Source of the DNA: Bacillus sp. 165
GTDB taxonomy: Bacteria > Bacillota > Bacilli > Bacillales > Bacillaceae_G
Direction of reading: 5' to 3'
NCBI RefSeq assembly: GCF_017742235.1
Contig: NZ_JAGHKQ010000005.1
Span: 124,001 to 188,000, forward strand
Length of the DNA stretch: 64,000 nucleotides
Shown: one piece after another, positions 52,687-60,711 of the stretch
Layout of the letters: each line of letters begins with the position of its first letter
How positions within the stretch are numbered: the first letter of the stretch is position 1
The notes under the pieces: model-generated
Told to the model about the DNA's origin: nothing
What the model saw: the letters and a program-made list of their open reading frames with translations, nothing else
Databases searched by the model: none
Translations under genes and position numbers: made by a program

Positions 52687-53262
52687 TTAGCCGCAAGTAT
52701 AGGTTTCTTCTTTTATAGAGTAAACGGCACGCGCTCCGCCGATTAGTTTTGGTCTTGTCTTAGCCATCGTCACATGGGCGTATCCAACCTGCTTAACTGT
52801 GCTGCGCAAAGGAACAGCTACATGCTTCAAATGCATACCGATGAATGTATCACCGATGTCGATTCCGCCATCCGCTTTAATGAATTCAACCACTACCGGA
52901 TCTTTCATATTATAATAAGCATAAGTAGCCAAAGCTCCGCCTGCCGAACGAACCGGCGTAACAGATACAATTTCTAAATTATGTTTAATAGCTGTCTCCC
53001 GCTCTACTACCAATGCGCGATTCAAATGCTCACAACATTGGAATGCGAGTTGAATTTGATGGGTTGCTGCATACTCCTTTAAAGCGTTATAAATCGCTTC
53101 GGCTACTTCCATCGTTCCGGACGTTCCAATTTTTTCACCGATTACTTCACTTGTACTGCATCCTGTAACAAAAACAGCACCTTCATCAAGGGAGGCTTGC
53201 TGTTGAAAGTCGGACAGCAACGTTCGTAATTGCTTTTTTATTTGGTCTAATTCATCAACCAT
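52687..53262 (-). CDS. ywlG: YwlG/UPF0340 family protein
   Basis: A 191-residue conserved cytosolic protein of unknown function (UPF0340, TIGR01440-type). Typical segments are [29 protein letters not shown] and [20 protein letters not shown]. The position after ywlE and rpiB and before glyA is conserved in Bacillus. Confidence 0.93.
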   Translation of the reverse strand: MVDELDQIKKQLRTLLSDFQQQASLDEGAVFVTGCSTSEVIGEKIGTSGTMEVAEAIYNALKEYAATHQIQLAFQCCEHLNRALVVERETAIKHNLEIVSVTPVRSAGGALATYAYYNMKDPVVVEFIKADGGIDIGDTFIGMHLKHVAVPLRSTVKQVGYAHVTMAKTRPKLIGGARAVYSIKEETYTCG

Positions 53263-53369
53263 TTGGCGATTCTTCCTTTCGTGGATTCATTCAACACATT
53301 ATATCATGCTTGTTTTTCTCGTAAAAGTAAGAAACGTACAAAAATTTTTCTACAGATTCAACGAAATTT

Positions 53370-53813
53370 CTACTTATTCTCGTACGATTTAATTTTACCC
53401 ACGCGGTTTTCATGTCGACCGCCTTCAAATTCTGTTGTAAGCCATATTTTAGCGATATCTCTTGCTAAACCTGGCCCAATAACACGTTCCCCCATTGCCA
53501 GCATATTTGTGTCATTATGCTCACGAGTTGCTTTTGCACTAAATGTATCATGTACTAACGCACAGCGAATTCCTTTTACCTTATTGGCTGCAATAGACAT
53601 TCCAATGCCTGTCCCGCAAATGAGAATTCCTTTGTCCGCTTCTCCGCTTGTAATCATTTCTGCTGCTGGAAACGCAAAATCCGGATAATCAACCGATCCA
53701 GCATCACACTCGCAGCCCAAGTCAATATACTCTATTCCCATTTCTTCTAATAAATTTGTAATCTCTTTACGAATATTCATACCGCCGTGGTCTGATGCTA
53801 CTACTACCTTCAT
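53370..53813 (-). CDS. rpiB: Ribose-5-phosphate isomerase B
   Basis: A 147-residue RpiB/LacAB family isomerase of the pentose phosphate pathway. It starts MKVVVASDHGG (active-site Asp-His). ICGTGIGMSIAANKVKG carries the presumed catalytic Cys and phosphate loop, followed by LVHDTFSAKATREHND. It corresponds to ywlF in B. subtilis. Confidence 0.94.
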   Translation of the reverse strand: MKVVVASDHGGMNIRKEITNLLEEMGIEYIDLGCECDAGSVDYPDFAFPAAEMITSGEADKGILICGTGIGMSIAANKVKGIRCALVHDTFSAKATREHNDTNMLAMGERVIGPGLARDIAKIWLTTEFEGGRHENRVGKIKSYENK

Positions 53814-53845
53814 GATGGTACCTCCTTAAAATTTATCCTTTGTCA

Positions 53846-54289
53846 TTATACACCATCATTTTCCTTTTGGATCATCTGATGAATTAAACGCTCCAATTCA
53901 TGCAATGTTTCTTGATACACTTGAAGCGATCCTCCAAACGGGTCAGAAATATCTTTAAAATCCGTCTCTACAAATTCATATAAAGTATGGACCTTTTCTT
54001 GCATATCTGGGAAATGATACAAAATAGCCGCTTTATGATTGGCAGTCATGGTTAACACAGCATCAGCCCAAGAAATCAGTTCTTCTGTCACCTGTTGAGA
54101 TTGATGATTGATGCTGATTCCCCTCTCCTCCAGCGCACGTATAGCGTGAGAAGATGCGTTACTCCCAGCGGAAGCGAACACTCCTGCAGATTGTACTTCA
54201 AAAGCTTCTTTACCGTAATGGCGAAGTGCCGCCTCTGCCATCGGGCTGCGGCATGTATTTCCTGTACATACAAATAAAATGCGTTTCAC
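53846..54289 (-). CDS. ywlE: Protein-arginine phosphatase YwlE
   Basis: A 147-residue low-molecular-weight phosphatase fold. The P-loop is VCTGNTCRS with nucleophile C8 and R14; T12 occupies the position known to favour phosphoarginine in B. subtilis YwlE. The general-acid Asp is D116 in SDPFGG. It should reverse McsB-type arginine phosphorylation in stress control. Position next to rpiB matches B. subtilis. Confidence 0.93.
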   Translation of the reverse strand: MKRILFVCTGNTCRSPMAEAALRHYGKEAFEVQSAGVFASAGSNASSHAIRALEERGISINHQSQQVTEELISWADAVLTMTANHKAAILYHFPDMQEKVHTLYEFVETDFKDISDPFGGSLQVYQETLHELERLIHQMIQKENDGV

Positions 54290-54403
54290 CGCTTCTCCCT
54301 CCTTAGTTTATGTCTTTATAACCTTCGCACACATATTATCTTTTTCCTTTTTCTACTGTTATCTTGCCAGATGTGTTGTTTTTTTAAAACTATAGAACAA
54401 AAA

Positions 54404-54426
54404 AGCTGCCGTTGCAAACGACAGCT
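54404..54426 (-). terminator. Terminator after ohr
   Basis: AGCTGCCGTT pairs with AACGACAGCT (one mismatch), followed on the minus strand by TTTTTTG. Confidence 0.85.
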
Positions 54427-54434
54427 CCCCTCTA

Positions 54435-54851
54435 TTAAAGTACTTCTAATGTTACATTCATATTGCCTTTTGTTGCCTTAGAATACGGACATACTTGATG
54501 AGCCGCCTCTACTAATTCTTGCGCTATTTCTCGTGATACATCAGGGACCTTTACCTGTAAGGTTGCTGCAAGTTCAAATCCATCATCAAAAGCTTTCCCA
54601 ATCGAAACATGTGCAGTAACTTCTGTGATGCCTACTTTAATCCGTTTCGTACGTGCCACTAAATTTAAAGCACTATCAAAACACGCTGCATACCCAGCTG
54701 CAAATAATTGCTCCGGATTGGTCGCTTCTCCTCCGGGTCCTCCTAATGCTTTTGGCATTTTTACATCTAAATTGATTACACCATCTTCAGAAATGACCTT
54801 TCCATTTCTCCCGCCTGTCGCTTTTACTTGCGCAGTATATAAATGATCCAT
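54435..54851 (-). CDS. ohr: Organic hydroperoxide resistance protein Ohr
   Basis: Thiol peroxidase that reduces organic hydroperoxides. It has 138 residues and the reactive cysteines C57 (AAGYAACFDSAL) and C121 (QVCPYSKATKGN). ATG 54851 is preceded by GAGGG at six bases. A consensus promoter and an OhrR-type operator lie upstream. No ohrR gene is present in the window. Confidence 0.95.
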   Translation of the reverse strand: MDHLYTAQVKATGGRNGKVISEDGVINLDVKMPKALGGPGGEATNPEQLFAAGYAACFDSALNLVARTKRIKVGITEVTAHVSIGKAFDDGFELAATLQVKVPDVSREIAQELVEAAHQVCPYSKATKGNMNVTLEVL

Positions 54852-54879
54852 ATTTATCCCTCTTTTTAATTTTATAATA

Positions 54880-54899
54880 TTAAATTGTAAACAATTTAA
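54880..54899 (-). promoter_or_regulatory. OhrR-type operator
   Basis: Inverted repeat TTAAATTGTAAACAATTTAA with eight-base perfect arms, just downstream of the ohr -10 box, where a repressor would block initiation. It resembles the AT-rich palindrome bound by OhrR of B. subtilis. Confidence 0.75.
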
Positions 54900-54908
54900 T
54901 TTATCACA

Positions 54909-54937
54909 ACTATAATACAAAAAAACATACCCGTCAA
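54909..54937 (-). promoter_or_regulatory. Sigma-A promoter of ohr
   Basis: TTGACG, 17 bases, TATAGT on the minus strand; near-consensus in both boxes and spacing. Confidence 0.8.
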
Positions 54938-54969
54938 TTTATTTTTTTGTATTAACTGCAGGATAAACA

Positions 54970-55000
54970 AAAGGCACATCCTTTCACAGAATGTGCCTTT
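54970..55000 (-). terminator. Terminator after the EIIA gene
   Basis: Ten-base perfect stem AAAGGCACAT with ATGTGCCTTT, 11-base loop, followed on the minus strand by TTTTGTTTA. Confidence 0.85.
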
Positions 55001-55032
55001 GCTTTGAAAGTATATACTTTTTCAGTATGCAG

Positions 55033-55527
55033 CTATTTTAATTTTACCTGCATCACCATGGTTGTACCTCGTTGAGCTTGCATGCCCACATTTTTATCTT
55101 GTGAATCTACAATATCTTTGTTCGTAATAACCATAGGGGTAATGATGTCTTTCGCATTTTGCTTTATGTAAGGAAGATCAAACGTCAATAGCAAATCCCC
55201 AGCTTTTACTTTTTGCCCTTCTGTTACATGTGCTTCAAAGCCTTCACCTTTTAAATTAACAGTTTCCAGTCCCACATGGATCAGGATTTCCAGTCCTTGC
55301 TGTGAACGAATTCCAATTGCATGCTTTGTATGAAACAGTTGTACAATCTCTCCATCTACGGGAGCTACTACTTTACCTTCTGTCGGTACAATCGCGATAC
55401 CATCACCCATCATCCGTTGTGCAAAAACTGGATCAGGTACTTCTTCTATATTTTTCACCTCTCCCGTTAAGGGAGCAACAATAGTTTCTTGATTTATTTT
55501 TGAGCTAAACAGCTTTTTAAACATCAT
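55033..55527 (-). CDS. Stand-alone PTS glucose-type EIIA component
   Basis: A 164-residue soluble EIIA-Glc/Crr domain. Active-site histidines are H69 (TKHAIGIRS) and the phosphorylated H84 (ILIHVGLETV). It should accept phosphate from HPr and pass it to an EIIBC partner not encoded here. The N-terminal 25 residues start the domain directly, so it is not a broken PtsG. The SD AAGGAGG is six bases before ATG 55527. Its transcript is single-gene with its own terminator. Confidence 0.92.
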   Translation of the reverse strand: MMFKKLFSSKINQETIVAPLTGEVKNIEEVPDPVFAQRMMGDGIAIVPTEGKVVAPVDGEIVQLFHTKHAIGIRSQQGLEILIHVGLETVNLKGEGFEAHVTEGQKVKAGDLLLTFDLPYIKQNAKDIITPMVITNKDIVDSQDKNVGMQAQRGTTMVMQVKLK

Positions 55528-55659
55528 TCAAATCCTCCTTCTAACTTACATTTTTACTATACCTTAATTGTCCTCATTTTTCTTTGTTTTAAACTTGTTG
55601 TCGATAATTCCTAACACTTGCATTATATTTGTAAAAATCTATCTAAAAAATTTATATAG

Positions 55660-55711
55660 TTACTTGACAAAAGTAAGTAATAAGAATATCATAACTAACA
55701 TAAAGTAAGTT
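55660..55711 (+). promoter_or_regulatory. Promoter of the DoxX-dioxygenase cassette with two operator-like palindromes
   Basis: TTGACA at 55664, 17 bases, TATCAT at 55687: a clear sigma-A promoter. The inverted repeat TTACTT-gacaa-AAGTAA (55660-55676) overlaps the -35 box. A second one, AACTAAC-ATAAA-GTAAGTT (55693-55711), lies just past the -10. Both share the core ACTTAC/GTAAGT, suggesting one repressor; YodB/CatR-type (HxlR family) regulators of quinone-stress operons are a reasonable but unproven guess. Confidence 0.6.
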
Positions 55712-55742
55712 AATAAAAACATTTCATAAGGGGGACATTCAA

Positions 55743-56129
55743 ATGATGGATTTAGGTTTATTGCTTATTCGTTTAGTAGTAGGGGTAGCATTTATCGGTC
55801 ATGGTTCGCAAAAGTTATTCGGTTGGTTTGGAGGTTACGGCTTAAAAGGAACCGGAGGATGGATGGAATCTATAGGGATAAAGCCAGGTGTAGCAATGGC
55901 ATTTATGGCAGGAGCAAGTGAATTACTGGGCGGATTGTTATTCGCCAGCGGAGTTTTCACATGGATTGGGGCATTATTAATTACAGCAACAATGTTAGTA
56001 GCTATTGTTAAAGTACATGCAAAGAACGGCTTCTGGATTACACAAAACGGCTATGAATACAATCTTATATTAATCGTTGTAGCCATAGGTATTGCGTTAA
56101 TCGGGCCAGGCGCTTATACTTTATTATGA
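55743..56129 (+). CDS. DoxX-family membrane protein
   Basis: A 128-residue protein with four hydrophobic helices and family start [24 protein letters not shown]. DoxX proteins such as B. subtilis MhqP (YdfP) and CatD are co-expressed with ring-cleaving dioxygenases during quinone and thiol stress. AAGGGGG is nine bases upstream. It is the first gene of a four-gene plus-strand cassette. Confidence 0.9.
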   Translation: MMDLGLLLIRLVVGVAFIGHGSQKLFGWFGGYGLKGTGGWMESIGIKPGVAMAFMAGASELLGGLLFASGVFTWIGALLITATMLVAIVKVHAKNGFWITQNGYEYNLILIVVAIGIALIGPGAYTLL

Positions 56130-56133
56130 TTTT

Positions 56134-56151
56134 TATCTCGAATTCAAGATA
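56134..56151 (+). promoter_or_regulatory. MhqR-type operator
   Basis: TATCTCGAATTCAAGATA, an 18-base palindrome with one mismatched pair, placed between the DoxX gene and the dioxygenase gene. It closely fits the MhqR box described for the mhq genes of B. subtilis (TATCTCGAATTCGAGATA type). No mhqR gene is in the window. Confidence 0.75.
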
Positions 56152-56172
56152 TTTCCTAAGAGGTGACAAAAT

Positions 56173-57117
56173 ATGAAACAAACAACAGGAATTCATCATA
56201 TAACAGCAATTGTAGGAAATCCACAAGAGAATATTGACTTTTATGCAGGAATTTTGGCACTTCGTCTCGTAAAGAAAACTGTGAACTTTGACGATCCAGG
56301 CACATATCACCTGTACTTTGGAAACGAGCAAGGCAGCCCCGGTACTATTATGACGTTTTTCCCTTGGCCGGATGCGTACCCAGGACGTATTGGCTCAGGC
56401 CAGGTTGGAATAACATCCTTTGCGGTGCCAAGCGGCTCGCTTTCCTTTTGGGAAGAACGCTTAACTTCATTTAATGTAACAGTTGAAAAAACAACACGAT
56501 TTGGAGAGACTTATTTGGAGTTCACTGATCCGCACGGTCTTCATTTGGAGCTTGTGGAAAGAAAAGAAGGACCAACCAGCGAATGGGCTTTTGGCGGTGT
56601 ACCGGCACATCATGGAATTAAAGGCTTTGGAGGGGCAGTATTATTATCTGCTACCCCTGCTGAAACAGCAAAAGTATTGCAAGCTGTAATGGGACTAGAA
56701 AAAGTTTCAGAGGAAGGTGACTTTATCCGCTTCCGTTCTACAGGAGAACGGGGTAACATTATTGATGTAAAGCGCACTCCTCTTCCTTTCGGACAAATGG
56801 GAATCGGTACAGTGCATCATATCGCATGGCGCGCCGATAGCTACGAAGACCATGAGAGCTGGAGGGAACATATTGAGAGCCATGGTTATCCAGTAACACC
56901 TATTATTAACAGGCAATACTTCAATGCTATCTACTTCCGGGAAGAAGGCGGCATATTATTTGAAATTGCTACAGACCCACCTGGATTCATGTACAATGAA
57001 CCGTTTGAACAACTGGGAGAAAAACTATTGCTTCCACCATGGCTAGAACCAAAACGAACAGAGCTTGAAAGCATCTTGCTCCCAGCCAAAGTACGAGTAT
57101 TGGAGGAAGATAAATAA
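56173..57117 (+). CDS. Ring-cleaving extradiol dioxygenase, MhqO/MhqE family
   Basis: A 314-residue protein with two vicinal-oxygen-chelate domains. The N-terminal domain starts GIHHITAIVGNPQENIDFYA; the C-terminal one has GTVHHIAWRADSYEDH and a Glu ligand in ILFEIATDPPGF. It probably breaks down hydroquinone-type compounds. It is preceded by an MhqR-like box. Its stop overlaps the following esterase start, as in mhqED-type operons. Confidence 0.9.
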   Translation: MKQTTGIHHITAIVGNPQENIDFYAGILALRLVKKTVNFDDPGTYHLYFGNEQGSPGTIMTFFPWPDAYPGRIGSGQVGITSFAVPSGSLSFWEERLTSFNVTVEKTTRFGETYLEFTDPHGLHLELVERKEGPTSEWAFGGVPAHHGIKGFGGAVLLSATPAETAKVLQAVMGLEKVSEEGDFIRFRSTGERGNIIDVKRTPLPFGQMGIGTVHHIAWRADSYEDHESWREHIESHGYPVTPIINRQYFNAIYFREEGGILFEIATDPPGFMYNEPFEQLGEKLLLPPWLEPKRTELESILLPAKVRVLEEDK

Positions 57118-57728
57118 TGCGCCATATTTTTCATAAAGGAACAAATGAACTCGCACCAACATTACTTTTACTTCATGGCACAGGAGGAACAGAGCATGAT
57201 CTGCTTCCTCTTGCCGATTTAATCTCTCCTTCTTCTAATATATTGAGCGTGCGGGGCAATGTATCGGAAAATGGTATGCCTCGATTTTTTCGGCGTTTAG
57301 CAGAAGGAGTATTTGATGAGGAGGACTTAGTCTTTCGTACAAAAGAACTGCACACATTCTTAGATGAGGCAGCCCAACAATACGACTTTCCTCGAAATAA
57401 TATCGTCGCTGTCGGTTACTCCAACGGCGCAAATATTGCAGGCAGCCTTTTGTTTCATTATGAACAGGCATTAAAAGGGGCTATTTTACACCATCCAATG
57501 GTCCCTAGACGCGGAATAAAGCTACCAGCATTAGAGGGCACTCCCGTTTTTATTGCTGCTGGAATAAATGATCCTATCTGCAAAAAGGAAGAGACACAAG
57601 ACCTGGAAAAATTATTATTACAAGCTGGAGCGGATGTTTCTGTTCATTGGGAAAGCTTCGGCCACCAATTGACACGAAGCGAAGCCGAAGCTGCCAAACA
57701 ATGGTTTACACTGCATTTTTCAAAATAG
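57117..57728 (+). CDS. MhqD-type carboxylesterase/hydrolase
   Basis: A 203-residue alpha/beta hydrolase of the phospholipase/carboxylesterase family. The oxyanion region is LLLHGTGGTEHDLLPLA, nucleophile S102 in GYSNGAN, acid D152 in NDPICKKEE and base H183 in SFGHQLT. It overlaps the dioxygenase gene by one base. In B. subtilis MhqD is paired with MhqE under MhqR control. Confidence 0.9.
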   Translation: MRHIFHKGTNELAPTLLLLHGTGGTEHDLLPLADLISPSSNILSVRGNVSENGMPRFFRRLAEGVFDEEDLVFRTKELHTFLDEAAQQYDFPRNNIVAVGYSNGANIAGSLLFHYEQALKGAILHHPMVPRRGIKLPALEGTPVFIAAGINDPICKKEETQDLEKLLLQAGADVSVHWESFGHQLTRSEAEAAKQWFTLHFSK

Positions 57729-57742
57729 AAGGAGTGAACACT

Positions 57743-58354
57743 ATGCTGTCGATCGATCCTAACACACAAAGTGAACGAGATAACTATAAGCTGCTGACAG
57801 GGAGCATTATCCCGCGTCCAGTTGCATTCGTAACAACACTTTCTACAGAAGGGGTATTAAACGGAGCTCCTTTCAGCTATTTCAATATCGTCACTGCTAA
57901 TCCACCGCTAATTTCCGTTTCTATCCAGCGTAAAGCAGGAGAACAAAAAGATACAGCACGAAATGCCATGCAAAAAGGAGAGTTTGTCGTTCACATCTCG
58001 GATGAAACATACGTAGAAGCTATGAATGAAACAGCAGCGCCGCTTCCTCCTAATCAAAGTGAAATAGAGCTTGCTGGCTTAACACCTGTTGCTAGTGATG
58101 CCATCAGCGTACCAGGCGTACAGGAAGCCAATATTCGTATGGAATGTGTCTTAGAGCGTTGCATTCCCCTTGGGGGAACAGAAAATGAACCAGCCTGTGA
58201 TCTATTAATAGGGCGTGTAGTTCGCTTTCACGTTGCAGAGCATTTGTATGAAAAAGGGCGTATTCACGCAGAAGGGTTACAGCCGGTAAGCCGCTTAGCG
58301 GGCAACAACTATGCAAAGCTAGGAGAGCAATTTGAAATTGTACGCCCGACATAA
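57743..58354 (+). CDS. Flavin reductase-like FMN-binding protein
   Basis: A 203-residue split-barrel flavoprotein of the flavin reductase-like family. It begins MLSIDPNTQSERDNYKLLTG; GSIIPRPVAFVTTLS and GAPFSYFNIVTANPPLISVS are the FMN-binding signature. ATG 57743 follows GAAGGAG at good spacing, 14 bases after the esterase stop. It is the last gene of the stress cassette; it may supply reduced flavin or reduce quinones, which is inferred. Confidence 0.88.
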   Translation: MLSIDPNTQSERDNYKLLTGSIIPRPVAFVTTLSTEGVLNGAPFSYFNIVTANPPLISVSIQRKAGEQKDTARNAMQKGEFVVHISDETYVEAMNETAAPLPPNQSEIELAGLTPVASDAISVPGVQEANIRMECVLERCIPLGGTENEPACDLLIGRVVRFHVAEHLYEKGRIHAEGLQPVSRLAGNNYAKLGEQFEIVRPT

Positions 58355-58363
58355 AAAAGCGAT

Positions 58364-58403
58364 GATTGAAAAAAGCACGGCATCCGCCGTGCTTTTTTCA
58401 ATC
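58364..58403. terminator. Bidirectional terminator between convergent genes
   Basis: Perfect 18-base stem: GATTGAAAAAAGCACGGC with GCCGTGCTTTTTTCAATC and a four-base loop, T-tract built into both arms. It serves both the plus-strand cassette and mntP. Confidence 0.92.
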
Positions 58404-58417
58404 ACATAAATACCATT

Positions 58418-58978
58418 TTATATCGGAAACAACAGCTTTAATCCAAATCCAACAAGAATGCTCCCGCCCAGCAATTCTCCATACATACCTAGCCATTGCT
58501 TAGCGTGACGCCCGATTAGAAGCCCCGTCCATGTTAAGATCATACTAACCACACCGAACATAATAACTGTAACCGCTGTTCTAGCACCATAAATACCGAG
58601 GCTCAGCCCGACAGAAAAGCTGTCCACACTAACACTGAACGAAAATAAAAGCAGCCCGAATCCAACCGGAAGCACACCATCCTTCCCTTCTCCAAAAAGG
58701 CAAGAATAGATAATATGAAATCCGAGGCCCAAGAGCAGCACCCCGCCTGCTACGGTAGCAATTGAACCAAATTGATCTGTTAACATTCTGCCAATCACGA
58801 TACCAATTAACGGCATAATAATGTGAAAGGTACCAATGGTAATTCCTATGTAAAGGATTTGCCTCATCTTTAACTGAATCATCCCCATGCCAAGGCTGAC
58901 AGAAAAGGCATCGAGTCCCAAGGCAAATGCCATGATTAGAAGTGTCAGCAACTCTCCAATAATATAATGGATATCCAT
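58418..58978 (-). CDS. mntP: Manganese efflux pump MntP
   Basis: A 186-residue, six-helix membrane transporter. Two repeated helices carry the acidic pair signature: [15 protein letters not shown] and [17 protein letters not shown]. It exports Mn(II). It corresponds to ywlD and lies after ywlC as in B. subtilis. No manganese riboswitch fits in the 57-base gap upstream. Confidence 0.93.
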   Translation of the reverse strand: MDIHYIIGELLTLLIMAFALGLDAFSVSLGMGMIQLKMRQILYIGITIGTFHIIMPLIGIVIGRMLTDQFGSIATVAGGVLLLGLGFHIIYSCLFGEGKDGVLPVGFGLLLFSFSVSVDSFSVGLSLGIYGARTAVTVIMFGVVSMILTWTGLLIGRHAKQWLGMYGELLGGSILVGFGLKLLFPI

Positions 58979-59035
58979 TTTCCCCCTCCTCGGACTTGCT
59001 ACTTAAAAATATGCACGTCCAAGAAGGTTTAGAAG

Positions 59036-60079
59036 TTAATTCTCAAAGATTACACAGTGTCCGCTTGCTTTTTGCAAGCGGTTCATAATCGCAATGCCTA
59101 TTCCCTCCTGCGGAAATGACTCACTGAAGATAACATCCACCTGCGCAGTATCAAAAGCACGCAGTGCATCATATAATTTTGCCGCAACGGTTGTGAGAGC
59201 CTCACGACGCCCGCATGCTACAATAACATCTCCCACATAAAAAGATGCATTTTCTTCGGTCGTAAGAATTCCTGTTTTCAAGCCTTGTTCTTTTTTTTGA
59301 TTAACAAGCTGTTGCAAAAACTCCCGCGTTCCCTCCACAATTGTTAAGGGCGCATTTGGTGCATAGTGTGTATACTTCATACCTGGTGATTTCGGTGTTT
59401 GTGTTTCATCTTTTAAAGCCGCATCCACATCCACTTCCCCAATTACTGCTTCTAATTGCTCTTTAGTTACTCCTCCTGGACGAAGGATAACGGGAACTGC
59501 ACTTGTACAATCTAATACTGTCGATTCTACTCCGACTCCTGTCGCTCCTCCATCTACGATACCTGCAACTTTTTTATTCAAATCCTCATAGACATGAGCT
59601 GCCAACGTAGGGCTCGGACGTCCTGATCGATTAGCACTCGGAGCTGCTACAGGTACATTTGCTTGTTTAATCAGAGCAAGAGCAATTGGATGATCAGGCA
59701 TTCTCACCGCGACTGTGGATAACCCTGCAGTTACACGATGAGAAATCCCTTCTTTTTTAGGTAATACTAGCGTCAATGGTCCCGGCCAAAAACGCTGTAT
59801 CAACATCTCTGCCTTGGCAGGTATTTCATCAACAATTGTGTTCAACTGTTCTGTTGTCGCTATATGTACGATAAGCGGATTATCGCTTGGTCTTCCTTTT
59901 GCCAAAAAGATTTTTTCTACCGCTTCATCTGAAGTTGCATCCGCCCCTAAGCCATATACAGTTTCTGTAGGGAAAGCTACAACTTCTCCACTTTGTAATA
60001 AAGAGGCAGCTTCTTGCAATTGTGGATAATCTCCTTTTTTTTCAACAATGTTATCCACAACCCATACTTTTGTATTCAT
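59036..60079 (-). CDS. ywlC: L-threonylcarbamoyladenylate synthase (TsaC2/Sua5 type)
   Basis: Forms threonylcarbamoyl-AMP from threonine, bicarbonate and ATP for the t6A modification at position 37 of ANN-decoding tRNAs. The 347-residue protein has the YrdC domain (FPTETVYGLGADAT, KGRPSDNPLIVHI, SANRSGRPSPT) and a C-terminal Sua5 domain from about residue 230 (KSPGMKYTHYAPNAPL). Several DnaA boxes lie in its 5' part and upstream. Confidence 0.94.
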   Translation of the reverse strand: MNTKVWVVDNIVEKKGDYPQLQEAASLLQSGEVVAFPTETVYGLGADATSDEAVEKIFLAKGRPSDNPLIVHIATTEQLNTIVDEIPAKAEMLIQRFWPGPLTLVLPKKEGISHRVTAGLSTVAVRMPDHPIALALIKQANVPVAAPSANRSGRPSPTLAAHVYEDLNKKVAGIVDGGATGVGVESTVLDCTSAVPVILRPGGVTKEQLEAVIGEVDVDAALKDETQTPKSPGMKYTHYAPNAPLTIVEGTREFLQQLVNQKKEQGLKTGILTTEENASFYVGDVIVACGRREALTTVAAKLYDALRAFDTAQVDVIFSESFPQEGIGIAIMNRLQKASGHCVIFEN

Positions 60080-60442
60080 CGTTATTCACGTCCTCTATCT
60101 ACGATAATTCCTTATTTCTTACAGTTTACTACGGATAAGTTTAGAAATACAAACAAGACTTATCCACGAAATGTGGATAAGTCTTGTTGATCAGTGGATA
60201 ACTCTGTGAATAGTTCACATTCTAACACAAAGGCATTGGGCTGCTCCATCGCCTTTTTATAATGATCCAAATTTCGAATTTGTAAATCCACTTTACTGTT
60301 ATCCACAGAAGAAAAGTTAAACATACGAAATAATTCAGCTGAAACAGGCTTGTTTGTAATTAAATACAGCTTTTGCAGCTTCTTTTTATGCAACTGCTGC
60401 AAAAACGCTTCAAAAAACTTAACAAACTTGGACTTGTCCACA
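59714..60442. promoter_or_regulatory. DnaA-box cluster across ywlC and ywlB
   Basis: Five perfect TTATCCACA boxes, in either orientation, at 59714, 60021, 60051, 60172 and 60299. Three one-mismatch boxes lie at 60160, 60193 and 60434. The pair 60160/60172 forms a palindrome TTATCCAC-gaaat-GTGGATAA. I found no perfect box elsewhere in the window by eye. From memory, the ywlC-ywlB region is one of the DnaA-binding clusters reported in B. subtilis, so this probably titrates DnaA or regulates these genes. Confidence 0.85.
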
Positions 60443-60648
60443 ACTGGAGACATAATAAGTGTACGAATCAACGCGCAATCTCCCTCAGGCTCATAGCCAA
60501 TTACTGCTATAATATCCTGTTTCTCATCCTTTAGTATCATAAATTGATGTGAGATTTTCTCTAAACGCTCCTCTTTCACATTAGCTCGTCCTAAAAACTT
60601 GATTAGCTTTTCTATATCCCTATCTTGCACAAATTGCATATTCTGCAT
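60160..60648 (-). CDS. YwlB-like acetyltransferase-fold protein
   Basis: A 162-residue protein in the ywlB position. The pattern (DIEKLIKFLGRANV, FMILKDEKQDIIAVIGYE, DCALIRTLIMSP, KLYLITNKPVSAELFRMFNF) fits a GNAT fold. The acetyl-CoA loop is not a clear match, so catalytic activity is uncertain. It lies between ywlC and spoIIR. A DnaA box and palindrome overlap its 3' end. Confidence 0.7.
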   Translation of the reverse strand: MQNMQFVQDRDIEKLIKFLGRANVKEERLEKISHQFMILKDEKQDIIAVIGYEPEGDCALIRTLIMSPVVDKSKFVKFFEAFLQQLHKKKLQKLYLITNKPVSAELFRMFNFSSVDNSKVDLQIRNLDHYKKAMEQPNAFVLECELFTELSTDQQDLSTFRG

Positions 60649-60711
60649 AATAATCCCCTCTCCTCATACTCCTTACCATACAATATATGAAGAGAGGGAT
60701 AAGTATAGAAC

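Noticed and set aside
58979-59035. Manganese riboswitch before mntP
   Set aside because: The gap of 57 bases is too short and no such core is present.
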